Source: QHCA01 sp003244095
GTDB lineage: Bacteria > Actinomycetota > Actinomycetes > Mycobacteriales > QHCA01
Length of the DNA: 64,000 nucleotides
Assembly (NCBI GenBank): GCA_038329965.1
Contig: JBBQNN010000008.1
Coordinates: forward strand, 11,393-75,392
Reading direction: 5' to 3'
Every line of letters begins with the position of its first letter. The first letter of the stretch is position 1. Made by a program: the position numbers and the translations under genes. The notes beneath the pieces are model-generated. The model saw nothing but the letters and a program-made list of their open reading frames with translations. It had not been told where the DNA came from and did no database searches. Of the stretch, positions 40,239 through 48,155 are shown piece after piece.

Positions 40239-40884
40239 CCACCTTGATGTTGAGCCGGCCGGTGCCGGTGGCGCCCCACAGCCGGAGCCACAGCGGGAGG
40301 AACATCTCGGTACCGCGGGCGCCGATAAGGTCGCCGAGGTCAAGGATGTCCTCATTCGGCCAACCGAAGCTGGCCAGCAGGCCGACCACCTGGGCCTTAG
40401 CGCCGGCGTCGTCGCCGCAGACGAACACGCTGTGCGAGCCGGGGACGAGCGACGGGTCGACCATGACATCGCAGTTCATGGTGTTGAGGGACTTCACCAC
40501 GCGGACGTCGGGAAAGGCCCGCTGGATCTGCTCGGCCAGGCTGTCGTCGTTGCAGACCGACAGCGTCGGCGGCATACCGCGGGAGAAGTCGAGCGGGTTG
40601 GCGACGTCGATCAACGTCTTGCCGGCAAGATTGTCGGCCCCGGCCATGGTCAGCGCCTCCAGTGAGGCACCGCCGGACGTCGCGTTGATCACGACCTCGC
40701 CGAACGCCGCCGCGTCGCCGAAACTGCCCTCGCTCGCCAACGACCCCGCGCTGTCAGCCCACTCCCGGGCGCTGGCGTTGGCGGCCGTCCGCGAGCCCAT
40801 CATCGTCTCGTGCCCGAGGGCGACGAGCTTGCTACCAAGGGCACGACCGACGACACCGGTGCCCAGAACCGCGTACCTCACCAC
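40231..40884 (-). CDS. NAD(P)-binding oxidoreductase of the F420-dependent NADP reductase type
   Basis: A 217-aa Rossmann protein resembling NADPH-F420 oxidoreductase-like proteins. It begins YAVLGTGVVGRALGSKLVAL (GxGxxG), then MMGSRTAANASA for the 2'-phosphate. VINATSGGASLEAL, LIDVANPLDFSRGMPPTL, VVKSLNTMNCDVMVDP and VFVCGDDAGAK complete the family pattern. These proteins may act on other substrates. It overlaps the upstream TetR gene by 7 nt and is likely controlled by it. Confidence 0.87.
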   Translation of the reverse strand: MVRYAVLGTGVVGRALGSKLVALGHETMMGSRTAANASAREWADSAGSLASEGSFGDAAAFGEVVINATSGGASLEALTMAGADNLAGKTLIDVANPLDFSRGMPPTLSVCNDDSLAEQIQRAFPDVRVVKSLNTMNCDVMVDPSLVPGSHSVFVCGDDAGAKAQVVGLLASFGWPNEDILDLGDLIGARGTEMFLPLWLRLWGATGTGRLNIKVAT

Positions 40885-41474
40885 TGTTCTCCTTCGGTTG
40901 TCAGTGCCGCGGCGACGAGCACCGCCGCGGCTTTCTTGGCCACCCGGGCAGGGCGAGCCGATCCCTGCAGGGCGCCGTCGGCCAGCGCCCCGTCGAGCAG
41001 GACGGTGAGGGCGACGGCGAGGTCGTCCGGTGCGGTTGCGCCGGCGGCGGCGGCCAGCCCGGTCACCCAGTCACGTACGGCCGCCTTGTGCCGCAGCGCC
41101 ACCTCGTACGCCGCGTCGCCGGGCTGCATCTCGGCCGCTGCGTTGAGGAACCCGCAGCCGGCGAAGCCGTCGCGCTCGGCAGCGGCGACGGCCGCGTCGA
41201 ACATGCCGACCAGCCGGGCCCGCGGGTCGGGCCCGGCCGCCTCCGCGGCCTCGGTCAGGGACGCCGTCCACAACAGGTCGACGTGTTCGAGGTAGGCGGC
41301 GGCGAGGTCGTCCTTGGCCGGGAAGTGCGTATAGAGCGTCGCCTTGGCCACGCCCGCTTCGGCGATCACCCGGTCGACCCCGACCGCGCGGATGCCCTCG
41401 CGGTAGAACAGCCGCACCGCAGTCCACAGAATCCGGTCGCGAGCGCTTGGGGCCTTGGCTGCCGGGACGTTCAC
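40878..41474 (-). CDS. TetR family transcriptional regulator
   Basis: A 198-aa regulator. The helix-turn-helix is in RDRILWTAVRLFYREGIRAV and GVDRVIAEAGVAKATLYTHF (residues about 12-52), followed by PAKDDLAAAYLEH. The ligand domain is of the common small type (GCGFLNAAAEMQPGD). GTG 41474 is 11 nt from a 16-bp palindrome. It overlaps the reductase gene and probably represses the pair. Confidence 0.92.
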   Translation of the reverse strand: MNVPAAKAPSARDRILWTAVRLFYREGIRAVGVDRVIAEAGVAKATLYTHFPAKDDLAAAYLEHVDLLWTASLTEAAEAAGPDPRARLVGMFDAAVAAAERDGFAGCGFLNAAAEMQPGDAAYEVALRHKAAVRDWVTGLAAAAGATAPDDLAVALTVLLDGALADGALQGSARPARVAKKAAAVLVAAALTTEGEQW

Positions 41475-41485
41475 GCGAACATCTT

Positions 41486-41501
41486 GACAGACAGGTCTGT
41501 C
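41486..41501. promoter_or_regulatory. TetR-type operator palindrome
   Basis: GACAGAC (41486-41492) and GTCTGTC (41495-41501) are perfect arms around AG. On the minus strand it fills the spacer between TTGCAC and CAAGAT (17 bp apart), a plausible promoter of the TetR gene, so autoregulation is expected. Confidence 0.65.
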
Positions 41502-41540
41502 TGGTGCAAACGGGGATGCCGTACGGCGACCTTCGAACGG

Positions 41541-42308
41541 CTAGGTGCTGCCGCCCTGCTGCTTCTGTAGGTCGGCGGCGAGCCATTCGTCGAAGGTCTG
41601 TTTGCCGAGGCGAGCACCCGGGCCCGGCAGCAGGCCGCCGGTGGCCATCGCCCGGCCGGCCGCCCCGGGCAGGCGAACCGGCACGACCCGGACCCGCTGC
41701 CCCCGCGCCGTGAACAGCCGCCGGGCCAGGTCGGCCAAGGTGTGCGCCTCAGGGCCGCCGAGGTCCGGCGCCCTGCCGGCCGGTGGACCAACGGCCAGAT
41801 CCGCGAGCACGGCCCCGACCTCGCTCGCCGCCACCGGTTGCATGCGCATCATCGGGGCGATCGCCAGCGGGCCGAGGCGCGCGGAGGCCAGCACCTGGTC
41901 GGGGAACTCGTGGAACTGCGTGGCACGCAGCACCGACCACGGCACCGGGCCGGCTGTCACGAGCCGCTCCTGCTGCCGCTTGCCGTCGTAGTAGCCCCAG
42001 TCGATGTCGTCGATGCCGACGATGGACAGCGCCACGTGGTGCCCGACGCCGGCCCGCTCCTCGGCGACCAGCAGTCGCTCGGTGACCTGGGTGAAGAACC
42101 GCACGGCCCTGCCGCGCCGGCCGGTGGCGATGTTGCTCGCATCCACCACCGCCTGAGCGCCGACCAGGGCGGCGCCCAGGCCGTCGCCGGAGAGTACGTC
42201 CACCCCACGCGACCGGGTGACGACGACCGGGTCGTGACCGGCGGCTTCCAGGGCGGAGACCACATGGCGCCCCACCTGACCGGTGCCCCCGACAACGGCT
42301 ACCCGCAT
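41541..42308 (-). CDS. NmrA-like/atypical SDR NAD(P)-binding protein
   Basis: A 255-aa atypical SDR. VAVVGGTGQVGRHVVSALEA is the GxxGxxG nucleotide site, followed by VVVTRSRGVDVLSGD. FTQVTERLLVAEERAGVGHH and LRATQFHEFPDQVL are typical of NmrA-like sugar epimerase/oxidoreductase relatives lacking the YxxxK motif. It may bind NADP as a sensor or reduce a small substrate. ATG 42308 has GGAGG 6 nt upstream. Confidence 0.87.
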   Translation of the reverse strand: MRVAVVGGTGQVGRHVVSALEAAGHDPVVVTRSRGVDVLSGDGLGAALVGAQAVVDASNIATGRRGRAVRFFTQVTERLLVAEERAGVGHHVALSIVGIDDIDWGYYDGKRQQERLVTAGPVPWSVLRATQFHEFPDQVLASARLGPLAIAPMMRMQPVAASEVGAVLADLAVGPPAGRAPDLGGPEAHTLADLARRLFTARGQRVRVVPVRLPGAAGRAMATGGLLPGPGARLGKQTFDEWLAADLQKQQGGST

Positions 42309-42406
42309 CAGCCACCTCCCCGTACGCACGGATCTATCCGTCTAGCCGAGACAGCCGGACCGGCTGTGACATGGGTGCATAACAGAAACGCTGGCAGAAT
42401 AGGCGC

Positions 42407-42916
42407 ATGCCCCCTGCCCGCCGCCGCGAGACCCCCTCGCCGGCCACGACGCGGTTCGTCAACGCGTTCTGGCGGTCGTGGGACGCCGCTATGTTCCGGG
42501 TCAAGGAGCTCGGCCTGCGGCCGCCCAAAACCTGCCAGTGCCGCCCGCAGTGGCCGGCCCTGGAAACCCTGCAGGGCGGGCACGTGGCGTCGGTCGAGCC
42601 GTCGGAGTACCCGGTCGGCTGGCCCGCCACCACCGGTCACAAGGCGCGGTGCGCGCGGTGCCATGCGCCCTATCCCGGCAACTATCGGGTCGGCGAGACG
42701 GTCCCCGGGCCGTTCCCGCACCCCCACCGGCCCGGCGAGCTCAAGTGTTCCTGCCGGCCGCACTGGCCGCAGCTCATCGCGATGGTCGACGACAGTTGGG
42801 TGGTCGGGCGGTCGGGCTCCGACGGCCGGCACGTCGTCAACGGCGGCGAGGTCGACGCGTTCTGCCGCGACTGCGGCGCCCGCCACATCGGCCCGGTGGT
42901 CGTGCTGCCGGAGTAG
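42407..42916 (+). CDS. Hypothetical protein with a duplicated CxC...CxxC module
   Basis: A 169-aa protein I do not recognise. It contains two copies of one Cys-rich unit. Copy A is CQCRPQWPAL with CARCHAPY about 35 residues later. Copy B is CSCRPHWPQL with CRDCGARH about 40 residues later. Each could bind one Zn2+ through CxC and CxxC. Trp and Pro positions are also repeated (RPxWPxL). No membrane segment or signal is seen, and the N-terminus is basic (PPARRRETP). It is convergent with the MauE gene, 3 bp apart. Confidence 0.65.
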   Translation: MPPARRRETPSPATTRFVNAFWRSWDAAMFRVKELGLRPPKTCQCRPQWPALETLQGGHVASVEPSEYPVGWPATTGHKARCARCHAPYPGNYRVGETVPGPFPHPHRPGELKCSCRPHWPQLIAMVDDSWVVGRSGSDGRHVVNGGEVDAFCRDCGARHIGPVVVLPE

Positions 42917-42919
42917 CTC

Positions 42920-43417
42920 CTAGGCCGGCCCGCGCCGGCGCTCGCGTACCCGGTCCACTGACAGCCAGGTCCGAGGTCGCCAGATGAGGTACGCCGACAT
43001 CACCGCGAAGACCGAGTCGCGGAGCAGGTCCAGCGTGTAGTGGGTGGGCACTCCCGGGGCCAGTTGCCCGCCCGGGGAGAAGCAGCCGCAGTCGATGCGC
43101 AACCCGCGGATGGCGGCCGTGGCGATCCCGGCCAGGTAGATGACGTCGAACACCGCCGACGCGGCCGCCGTCCTGCGGGTGAACAGCCCCAGCGCGAGGA
43201 GGACGCCGAACGCCAGCTCGATCACCGGCAGCGCGTATGCGGTCGGGGTGACCAGCGGGCCGGGGAGGAGGTGGTAGGCACGTACCGCGTGGACGTTGGC
43301 CGACAGGTCGCGGATCTTGTAGAGGCCGGCCAGCAGCCAGACCGCGGCGGCAGCCAGGCGCAGCACCGTGCCGACCGTGATGCCGACCGGGCCGCCCAGC
43401 GCCCGATGCTCGGTCAC
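42920..43417 (-). CDS. MauE/DoxX-like membrane protein
   Basis: A 165-aa four-helix membrane protein of the MauE type, related to redox and disulfide delivery proteins. AAAAVWLLAGLYKIRDL is the entry motif (LAGxxKxxD); PVIELAFGVLLALGLF and AVFDVIYLAGIATAAIRGL follow. The vicinal pair in IDCGCFSPGG matches MauE/VKOR-like cysteines. It could supply reducing equivalents or help fold thiol proteins outside the cell. GTG 43417 has GGAGGG 5 nt upstream; longer readings run into the 59-bp element. Confidence 0.85.
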   Translation of the reverse strand: MTEHRALGGPVGITVGTVLRLAAAAVWLLAGLYKIRDLSANVHAVRAYHLLPGPLVTPTAYALPVIELAFGVLLALGLFTRRTAAASAVFDVIYLAGIATAAIRGLRIDCGCFSPGGQLAPGVPTHYTLDLLRDSVFAVMSAYLIWRPRTWLSVDRVRERRRGPA

Positions 43418-43448
43418 CGCCCTCCCTCCGGTCGCTCTCCCGTCTGCG

Positions 43449-43507
43449 GTGATCATGCACGCTTGCCATCCGACAGGCCGCCCGGCCGCGCATCTCTGCA
43501 TGATCAC
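43449..43507 (-). repeat. 59-bp palindromic element, copy 5
   Basis: Begins GTGATCATGC and ends GCATGATCAC. Read on the minus strand its inner part aligns with copy 4 (GGCAAGCNTGCATGATCAC). It sits in the gap between the threonine dehydratase-like gene and the MauE gene, 31 bp upstream of the latter's start. Confidence 0.85.
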
Positions 43508-43555
43508 CACGGGGGCCCCGGAGGGAGGGGGGCTGGGCGGTGGCTGGGCGGCGGC

Positions 43556-44530
43556 TCAGGCGGCCGGTGTACCGCCGGCGAGCACGGTGGCGAGGGTTCC
43601 GGCGTCGGCGTTGCCGCCGGTGAGCACCACCGCCACCCGGCGACCCCGCTGCTGGTCACGCTCGGCCGACAGCGCGGCCAGGGCGATCGCACCCGCCGGC
43701 TCGGGCAGGTTGTGGGTGGCGCGCAGCATCAGCCGCATCGCCTCGGCGGTCTCGGCGTCCGGCACGGTCACCACCCTGGCGGCACCCTTGGCGATCACCG
43801 CGCACGCCGCGGGGTCCGGCTCCCGGCAGGCCACCCCGTCGACGAACGTCAGAGCACGCTCGGTGCTCACGATCCGCCCGGCCGCCAAGGACCGCGCGTA
43901 CGCGTCTGCCCCGGCAGCGACCACCCCGACGATCTCGGTACGCAGGCCGAGCAGGTCGCGGACCGCGATCAGCCCGGCGATGCCCGAGCCCATCCCGACC
44001 GGCACGTACACCGAGTCCAGGTCGGCCACGGCGGTGAGCAGTTCGAGCGCGTACGTTGCCACGCCGAGCACCAGGTCGGGATGGAAGGGCGGCACCATAC
44101 GCAGGCCTCGACTGCCGGCCAGCTCTGCGGCCACCCCGCGAGACTCCTGGAAGTCGCTGCCCGACACGACCACCTCGGCGCCGAGGGCGCGCATGGCGGC
44201 GTTCTTCTCCGGGTTGTTGCCCTCGGGTACGACCACGACCGCCTGCAAACCGGTCGTACGCGCGGCGAAGGCCAGGCTCTGGCCGTGGTTGCCGCGGGTG
44301 GCGCTGACCACGCCCGCCGGGGGAACGGGCTCGCGCGCGAGCCGGTCGAGGTGCACCAGCCCGCCGCGCACCTTGAAGGCGCCGATCGGCGTGTGGTTCT
44401 CGTGCTTGACCCAGACCACCGCGCCGACCGCCTCGGACAGCAGTGGCCAGCAGATCTGCGGAGTCGGCAGCATGGCCGCCGCGACGGTCCGGCCGGCCGC
44501 CGCCAGCTCGGCCAACCCGAAATTCGTCAC
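43556..44530 (-). CDS. PLP-dependent threonine/serine dehydratase family protein
   Basis: A 324-aa fold-type II PLP enzyme. The Schiff-base Lys is in PIGAFKVRGGL, the phosphate-cradle is VGMGSGIAGL, and ATRGNHGQSLAFAA is the Asn loop. VVVPEGNNPEKNAAMRALGA and VVLTGGNAD complete the family pattern. No C-terminal regulatory ACT domain is present, so it resembles catabolic threonine dehydratase or serine racemase. GTG 44530 overlaps the upstream PNPOx-type gene by 4 nt; both belong to a vitamin B6-linked group with the MocR gene. Confidence 0.9.
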   Translation of the reverse strand: MTNFGLAELAAAGRTVAAAMLPTPQICWPLLSEAVGAVVWVKHENHTPIGAFKVRGGLVHLDRLAREPVPPAGVVSATRGNHGQSLAFAARTTGLQAVVVVPEGNNPEKNAAMRALGAEVVVSGSDFQESRGVAAELAGSRGLRMVPPFHPDLVLGVATYALELLTAVADLDSVYVPVGMGSGIAGLIAVRDLLGLRTEIVGVVAAGADAYARSLAAGRIVSTERALTFVDGVACREPDPAACAVIAKGAARVVTVPDAETAEAMRLMLRATHNLPEPAGAIALAALSAERDQQRGRRVAVVLTGGNADAGTLATVLAGGTPAA

Positions 44531-45189
44531 GCCGTCACCGTAACCGGCCGAGCGCCGGGCGCCGGTCTCCCCGGCAGCAGGTCCACAGCCGCCTCGGGCT
44601 CGCCGTAGACCATCCCGACCGGCACGATTCCCGCCCACCACGGGCCGTCGAGATCTTCCGGCTCGTCGGCCACCCCACCGGCGCGCACCTTGGCCGAGAC
44701 CTCGAGCAGGTCGAGGGCCAGCAGGCTGGTCGCCGCCAGCTCCTTGCGGCTCGGCGGGCGGCAGCCCTCCGAACGGCCGGGCCAGACCCGGTTCACGACC
44801 GCGTCGAGAGCGGCAGCGCACTCGGCTGCGTCGCTCACCGGCCGGGCCACGCCGTGCACGACGACGCTGCGGTAGTTCATCGAGTGGTGGAACGCCGAGC
44901 GGGCCAGCACCAGGCCATCGATGATGGTGGCCGCGACGCACACCGCAACGCCGTCGACAAGACCGGCCCGCGACACCGACGCCCCCGTCGACCCGTGCAG
45001 GTACAGCCGCTCGCCCACCCGGGCATGGATCGTGGGGATCAGCACCGGCCGGCCGTCGCGGACGTAGGCGAGGTGGCAGATCAGCGCCTCGTCGAGCACC
45101 GCGTGCACGGTCTGCCGGTCGTAGCGGGCCCGCTCGGGCCGCCGGGAGGGAGTGGTCACCGCGGTGACGGGATAGCTGTCGGTCTCCAT
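44527..45189 (-). CDS. Pyridoxamine 5'-phosphate oxidase-like FMN-binding protein
   Basis: A 220-aa split-barrel flavin protein: RYDRQTVHAVLDEALICHLA, RPVLIPTIHARVGERLYLHG (first 20) and AFHHSMNYRSVVVHG match the actinobacterial PNPOx-like family often annotated as nitroimidazole resistance/FMN binding. True PNPOx activity is uncertain. ATG 45189 is used; the extra codons up to 45201 start with TTG. It is divergent from a MocR regulator, 27 bp apart, and coupled to the dehydratase gene. Confidence 0.87.
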   Translation of the reverse strand: METDSYPVTAVTTPSRRPERARYDRQTVHAVLDEALICHLAYVRDGRPVLIPTIHARVGERLYLHGSTGASVSRAGLVDGVAVCVAATIIDGLVLARSAFHHSMNYRSVVVHGVARPVSDAAECAAALDAVVNRVWPGRSEGCRPPSRKELAATSLLALDLLEVSAKVRAGGVADEPEDLDGPWWAGIVPVGMVYGEPEAAVDLLPGRPAPGARPVTVTA

Positions 45190-45202
45190 CAACCAAACCA
45201 AT

Positions 45203-45236
45203 CGTACTAGTGCATAATGAGCTTCGTGCCAGTACG
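45203..45236. promoter_or_regulatory. Divergent promoter/operator between PNPOx-like and MocR genes
   Basis: TACTAG (45205-45210) ends 6 nt before ATG 45217, a leaderless -10 for the MocR gene. TACGAT (45206-45201 on the minus strand) could serve the PNPOx gene. CGTACT (45203-45208) and AGTACG (45231-45236) form inverted arms across the MocR start, as expected for an autoregulated MocR operator. Confidence 0.5.
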
Positions 45237-46554
45237 TTACTCGCCAACCGGCTCGACCGCCAAGGAGATCGCCGCCGGCGTCGAGCGGGCGGTTTCCGCC
45301 GGGTCGCTGGGCCCGGGTGTCGCGATCCTGCCGATCCGCCTGATGGCCGCCGAGCTCGGCGTCAACCCGAACACGGTCGCCGCCGCCTACCGGCTGCTGC
45401 GCGAGCGCGGCATCGTGGAGGCGGCGGGGCGGCGCGGGACCCGGGTGCGCTCCCGGCCGCCCGTCACGCCGGTCGAGCGGCGGCCCCTGGAGATCCCGCC
45501 AGGCGTGCGCGACCTGTCCGACGGCCGGCCGGCGATCCGGCTACAGCCGCGGCTGGCCGGGCACCTGCGCCGCGGGGCCCTCGCGGCCGCGGGCCGCGGA
45601 TACGGCGACGGCGATGTCGCGGCCGGCCTCGCCGCCGGTGCCCGGGCGATGCTCGACGCCGACAGGGTCCCCTCCGACCACCTGGCCGTGACGCACAGCA
45701 CGCTGGATGCCGTCGAGCGGGTGCTTCGGGCACACCTGCGCGCCGGCGACCGGGTCGCGGTCGAGGACCCGGCCTGGGCCAACCTCACCGACCTGCTCGC
45801 CGCGCTCGGCCTGGTCGCCGAGCCGGTGGCGGTCGACGACGACGGCGTGCTGGCCGAGCCGCTGCGGCGCGCCCTGGCCGCCGGGGTGCGCGCGGTGGTC
45901 GTCACGACGCGGGCCCAGGTGCCGATCGGGGCGGCCACCTCGTCTGGCCGGGCCCGGGAGCTCCGCAGGGTGCTGTCCGCCCATCCCGCCGTACTGCTGG
46001 TCGAGGACGACCACGCCGCCGGGATCGCCGGCGTCGCGCCCGCCCCGCTCGCCGGGGCCACCGGCTCGTGGGCGTACGTCCGGTCGGTGTCCAAGGCCTG
46101 GGGCGCCGACCTGCGCCTGGCCGTGCTCGTCGGCGACGCTACGACCGTCGGGCGGGTCCGCGCCCACCAGGCGCTCGGTCCCGGATGGGTGAGCCACGCG
46201 GTGCAGGAGGCCGTCGCCGACCTGTGGGGGGACGAGCGGGCGACGGCGCTGGTACGTAGGGCAGAGGGTGAGTACGCCGATCGCCGCAGCACCCTGATCG
46301 GCGCGCTGGCCGAGCGCGGAGTTCGCGCGCACGGCCGGTCAGGCGTCAACGTGTGGGTGCCCGTGCGCGACGAGACGACTGCCGTCTCCGCCCTGCTCGG
46401 TCAGGGCTGGGCGGTCGCTGCGGGTTCGCGGTTCCGCCTGGCCACCCCACCGGGGCTGCGGATCACCGTGGCGACGTTGACGGCGGCCGAGGTCGGGCCG
46501 CTGGCCGACGCCGTGGGGAGGGCGGCGACCAGCGCCATTTCCCGCGGGATATAG
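45217..46554 (+). CDS. MocR-type (GntR/aminotransferase) transcriptional regulator
   Basis: A 445-aa regulator. The GntR winged helix at residues 1-75 has GSTAKEIAAGVERAVSAGSL and ELGVNPNTVAAAYRLLRERG. The aminotransferase-like domain then has AVEDPAWANL, VLLVEDDHAAGIAG and SVSKAWGADLRLAVLVG, with the PLP Lys in SVSKAW. The domain is shorter and more diverged than in PdxR. Its position divergent from a PNPOx-like and a PLP-enzyme gene suggests that it controls them in response to PLP or an amino acid. Confidence 0.92.
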   Translation: MSFVPVRYSPTGSTAKEIAAGVERAVSAGSLGPGVAILPIRLMAAELGVNPNTVAAAYRLLRERGIVEAAGRRGTRVRSRPPVTPVERRPLEIPPGVRDLSDGRPAIRLQPRLAGHLRRGALAAAGRGYGDGDVAAGLAAGARAMLDADRVPSDHLAVTHSTLDAVERVLRAHLRAGDRVAVEDPAWANLTDLLAALGLVAEPVAVDDDGVLAEPLRRALAAGVRAVVVTTRAQVPIGAATSSGRARELRRVLSAHPAVLLVEDDHAAGIAGVAPAPLAGATGSWAYVRSVSKAWGADLRLAVLVGDATTVGRVRAHQALGPGWVSHAVQEAVADLWGDERATALVRRAEGEYADRRSTLIGALAERGVRAHGRSGVNVWVPVRDETTAVSALLGQGWAVAAGSRFRLATPPGLRITVATLTAAEVGPLADAVGRAATSAISRGI

Positions 46555-46593
46555 CGGCTGACTGCCCCCTCGCTCCGCTCGATGCTGACTCGC

Positions 46594-48057
46594 CTAAATC
46601 CGGGCCGCAGCCTGGCAGGCAGCGGCGTTGTGGCAGTTCACCAGTGCGGTCAACGTGTGCTGCAACGGTGCTGCCCGGGCCAGCGCGGCCGGTCCCGCGA
46701 GGTTGTGCAGCTCGTCAGGGTCGATGGTCGTGTCGTAGAGCTCGCGCTCGCCGCTGTCGTACTGCACGAAGAGGCTGGTGGCAGTACGGATGGCCGCGTA
46801 CGTCGGCGGGTTGCCATTGGCCGCCGGGGTCGTGTCCGGGTCCCCGCTGCCGAACTCCGGGCCGTGATGCTCGACGAGGACGGCCTGCTGCCAGGCGCCC
46901 GGGGGCGAGCTGCCGTGCCACAGCGGCAGGAGGCTGGTGCCGTCGACGGTCGGAGGGACGCGGGCGCCACCGATCGTCTCGAACGTCGGCGCCAGGTCGA
47001 TGCTCGACGCCAACTGGCTGACCGTGCTGCCGGACGGCACGCCGGGGCCGGTGACGACCAGCGGGACCTTGATGTCGGTGTCGAAGGCGGTCATCTTGCC
47101 AGGCCGCATCCGGTGCTCGCCCATGTGATAGCCGTTGTCGGAGCTGAACACCAGATAGGTGTTGTCGGCCAGCCCCTTGGCCCGCAACTCCTGCTGGATG
47201 CGGCCGATCATGTCGTCGACGGCGATCACCGACTGCGCCCGCTTCCGGTACTCATGGTCCATGTCGGCCGTGTCGCGGGGGGTCAGCGGCGGGATTCGCT
47301 GCAGCCACGCCGGTGCGCCGGTCGGCAGGGCGTCGTACGCCGGTGTCCGCGGCGCCGTCAGACCGGGGAACCGGTGGGCGTCGCGGGGGGCCGGGATGCT
47401 CGGCCGGTGCGGCGCGAAGGTCGCCACCTCGAGCACGAACGGCTTTCCCGCGGCGGCTGAGCCGTCGATGAAGGACACCGCCTTGCGGGACACCACATCG
47501 GTCAGGTAGTCCTTCGGGTCCTTTCCGTACCGGTGCACCGTGCCGTTCTCGTTGAGCTGGTAGTTGAACTCCTTGTACGCGTTGCCGGTGCCGTCCCACT
47601 CGTCCCAGCCCTGCGGCACCGGGTCGGTCGGCTGGTAGCGGTTGAGGTACTTGCCCATGAAGCCGGTCCGGTAGCCGGCCTTGTGCGTCGCGACCGCGAA
47701 GGTTTTGGGGTCGTTGCCGTGCTTGACAAAGGCGTCGTAGCCGCCGTCGTTGCCGCTGTTGGTGAACACCCCGTCGTCGTGGGGGTACTCGCCGGTGAAG
47801 ATCGCCGTCCGTGACGGGCAGCACAGCGAGTCGACCACGTAGTAGTTCGACATGGTGCTGCCGGCCTTCTGCATGGCCTGTACGTGCGGCAGGTACGGCA
47901 GGAGGTTCGGCGCGAGGTCGTCGGTGAGGACGAAGACGATGTTCGGCCGGGTCGCCACCGCCTTGTGCGCCGACCCGCCCCAGGTGCAGCCCGCGAGCAG
48001 CAGACCGGCGGCGGCGACCGCCGTCAGGACGTGCCACGTGCGGTGCGACCGGGTCAT
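46594..48057 (-). CDS. Sulfatase family lipoprotein
   Basis: A 487-aa type I sulfatase. A lipoprotein signal (VLTAVAAAGLLLAGC) ends in the lipobox LLAGC, so it should be anchored outside the membrane. NIVFVLTDDLAPNLLPYLP binds the metal. The catalytic Cys to be converted to formylglycine is in the classic CxPSR motif (LCCPSRTAIFTGEYPH). GYRTGFMGKYLN, FSSDNGYHMGEHRMRPGK and PLVVTGPG complete the core. It may desulfate external polysaccharides. ATG 48057 is used because the longer reading adds a non-signal stretch. Confidence 0.92.
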   Translation of the reverse strand: MTRSHRTWHVLTAVAAAGLLLAGCTWGGSAHKAVATRPNIVFVLTDDLAPNLLPYLPHVQAMQKAGSTMSNYYVVDSLCCPSRTAIFTGEYPHDDGVFTNSGNDGGYDAFVKHGNDPKTFAVATHKAGYRTGFMGKYLNRYQPTDPVPQGWDEWDGTGNAYKEFNYQLNENGTVHRYGKDPKDYLTDVVSRKAVSFIDGSAAAGKPFVLEVATFAPHRPSIPAPRDAHRFPGLTAPRTPAYDALPTGAPAWLQRIPPLTPRDTADMDHEYRKRAQSVIAVDDMIGRIQQELRAKGLADNTYLVFSSDNGYHMGEHRMRPGKMTAFDTDIKVPLVVTGPGVPSGSTVSQLASSIDLAPTFETIGGARVPPTVDGTSLLPLWHGSSPPGAWQQAVLVEHHGPEFGSGDPDTTPAANGNPPTYAAIRTATSLFVQYDSGERELYDTTIDPDELHNLAGPAALARAAPLQHTLTALVNCHNAAACQAAARI

Positions 48058-48155
48058 GGAGCTCGCCTTCGTCGGCTGGGTGTGTGCCCATCCAGGCACG
48101 GTGCCCTGCCACGATCATCACACCGTGCGGTGAAGGTCAGGCCCTCCCCGCACGG

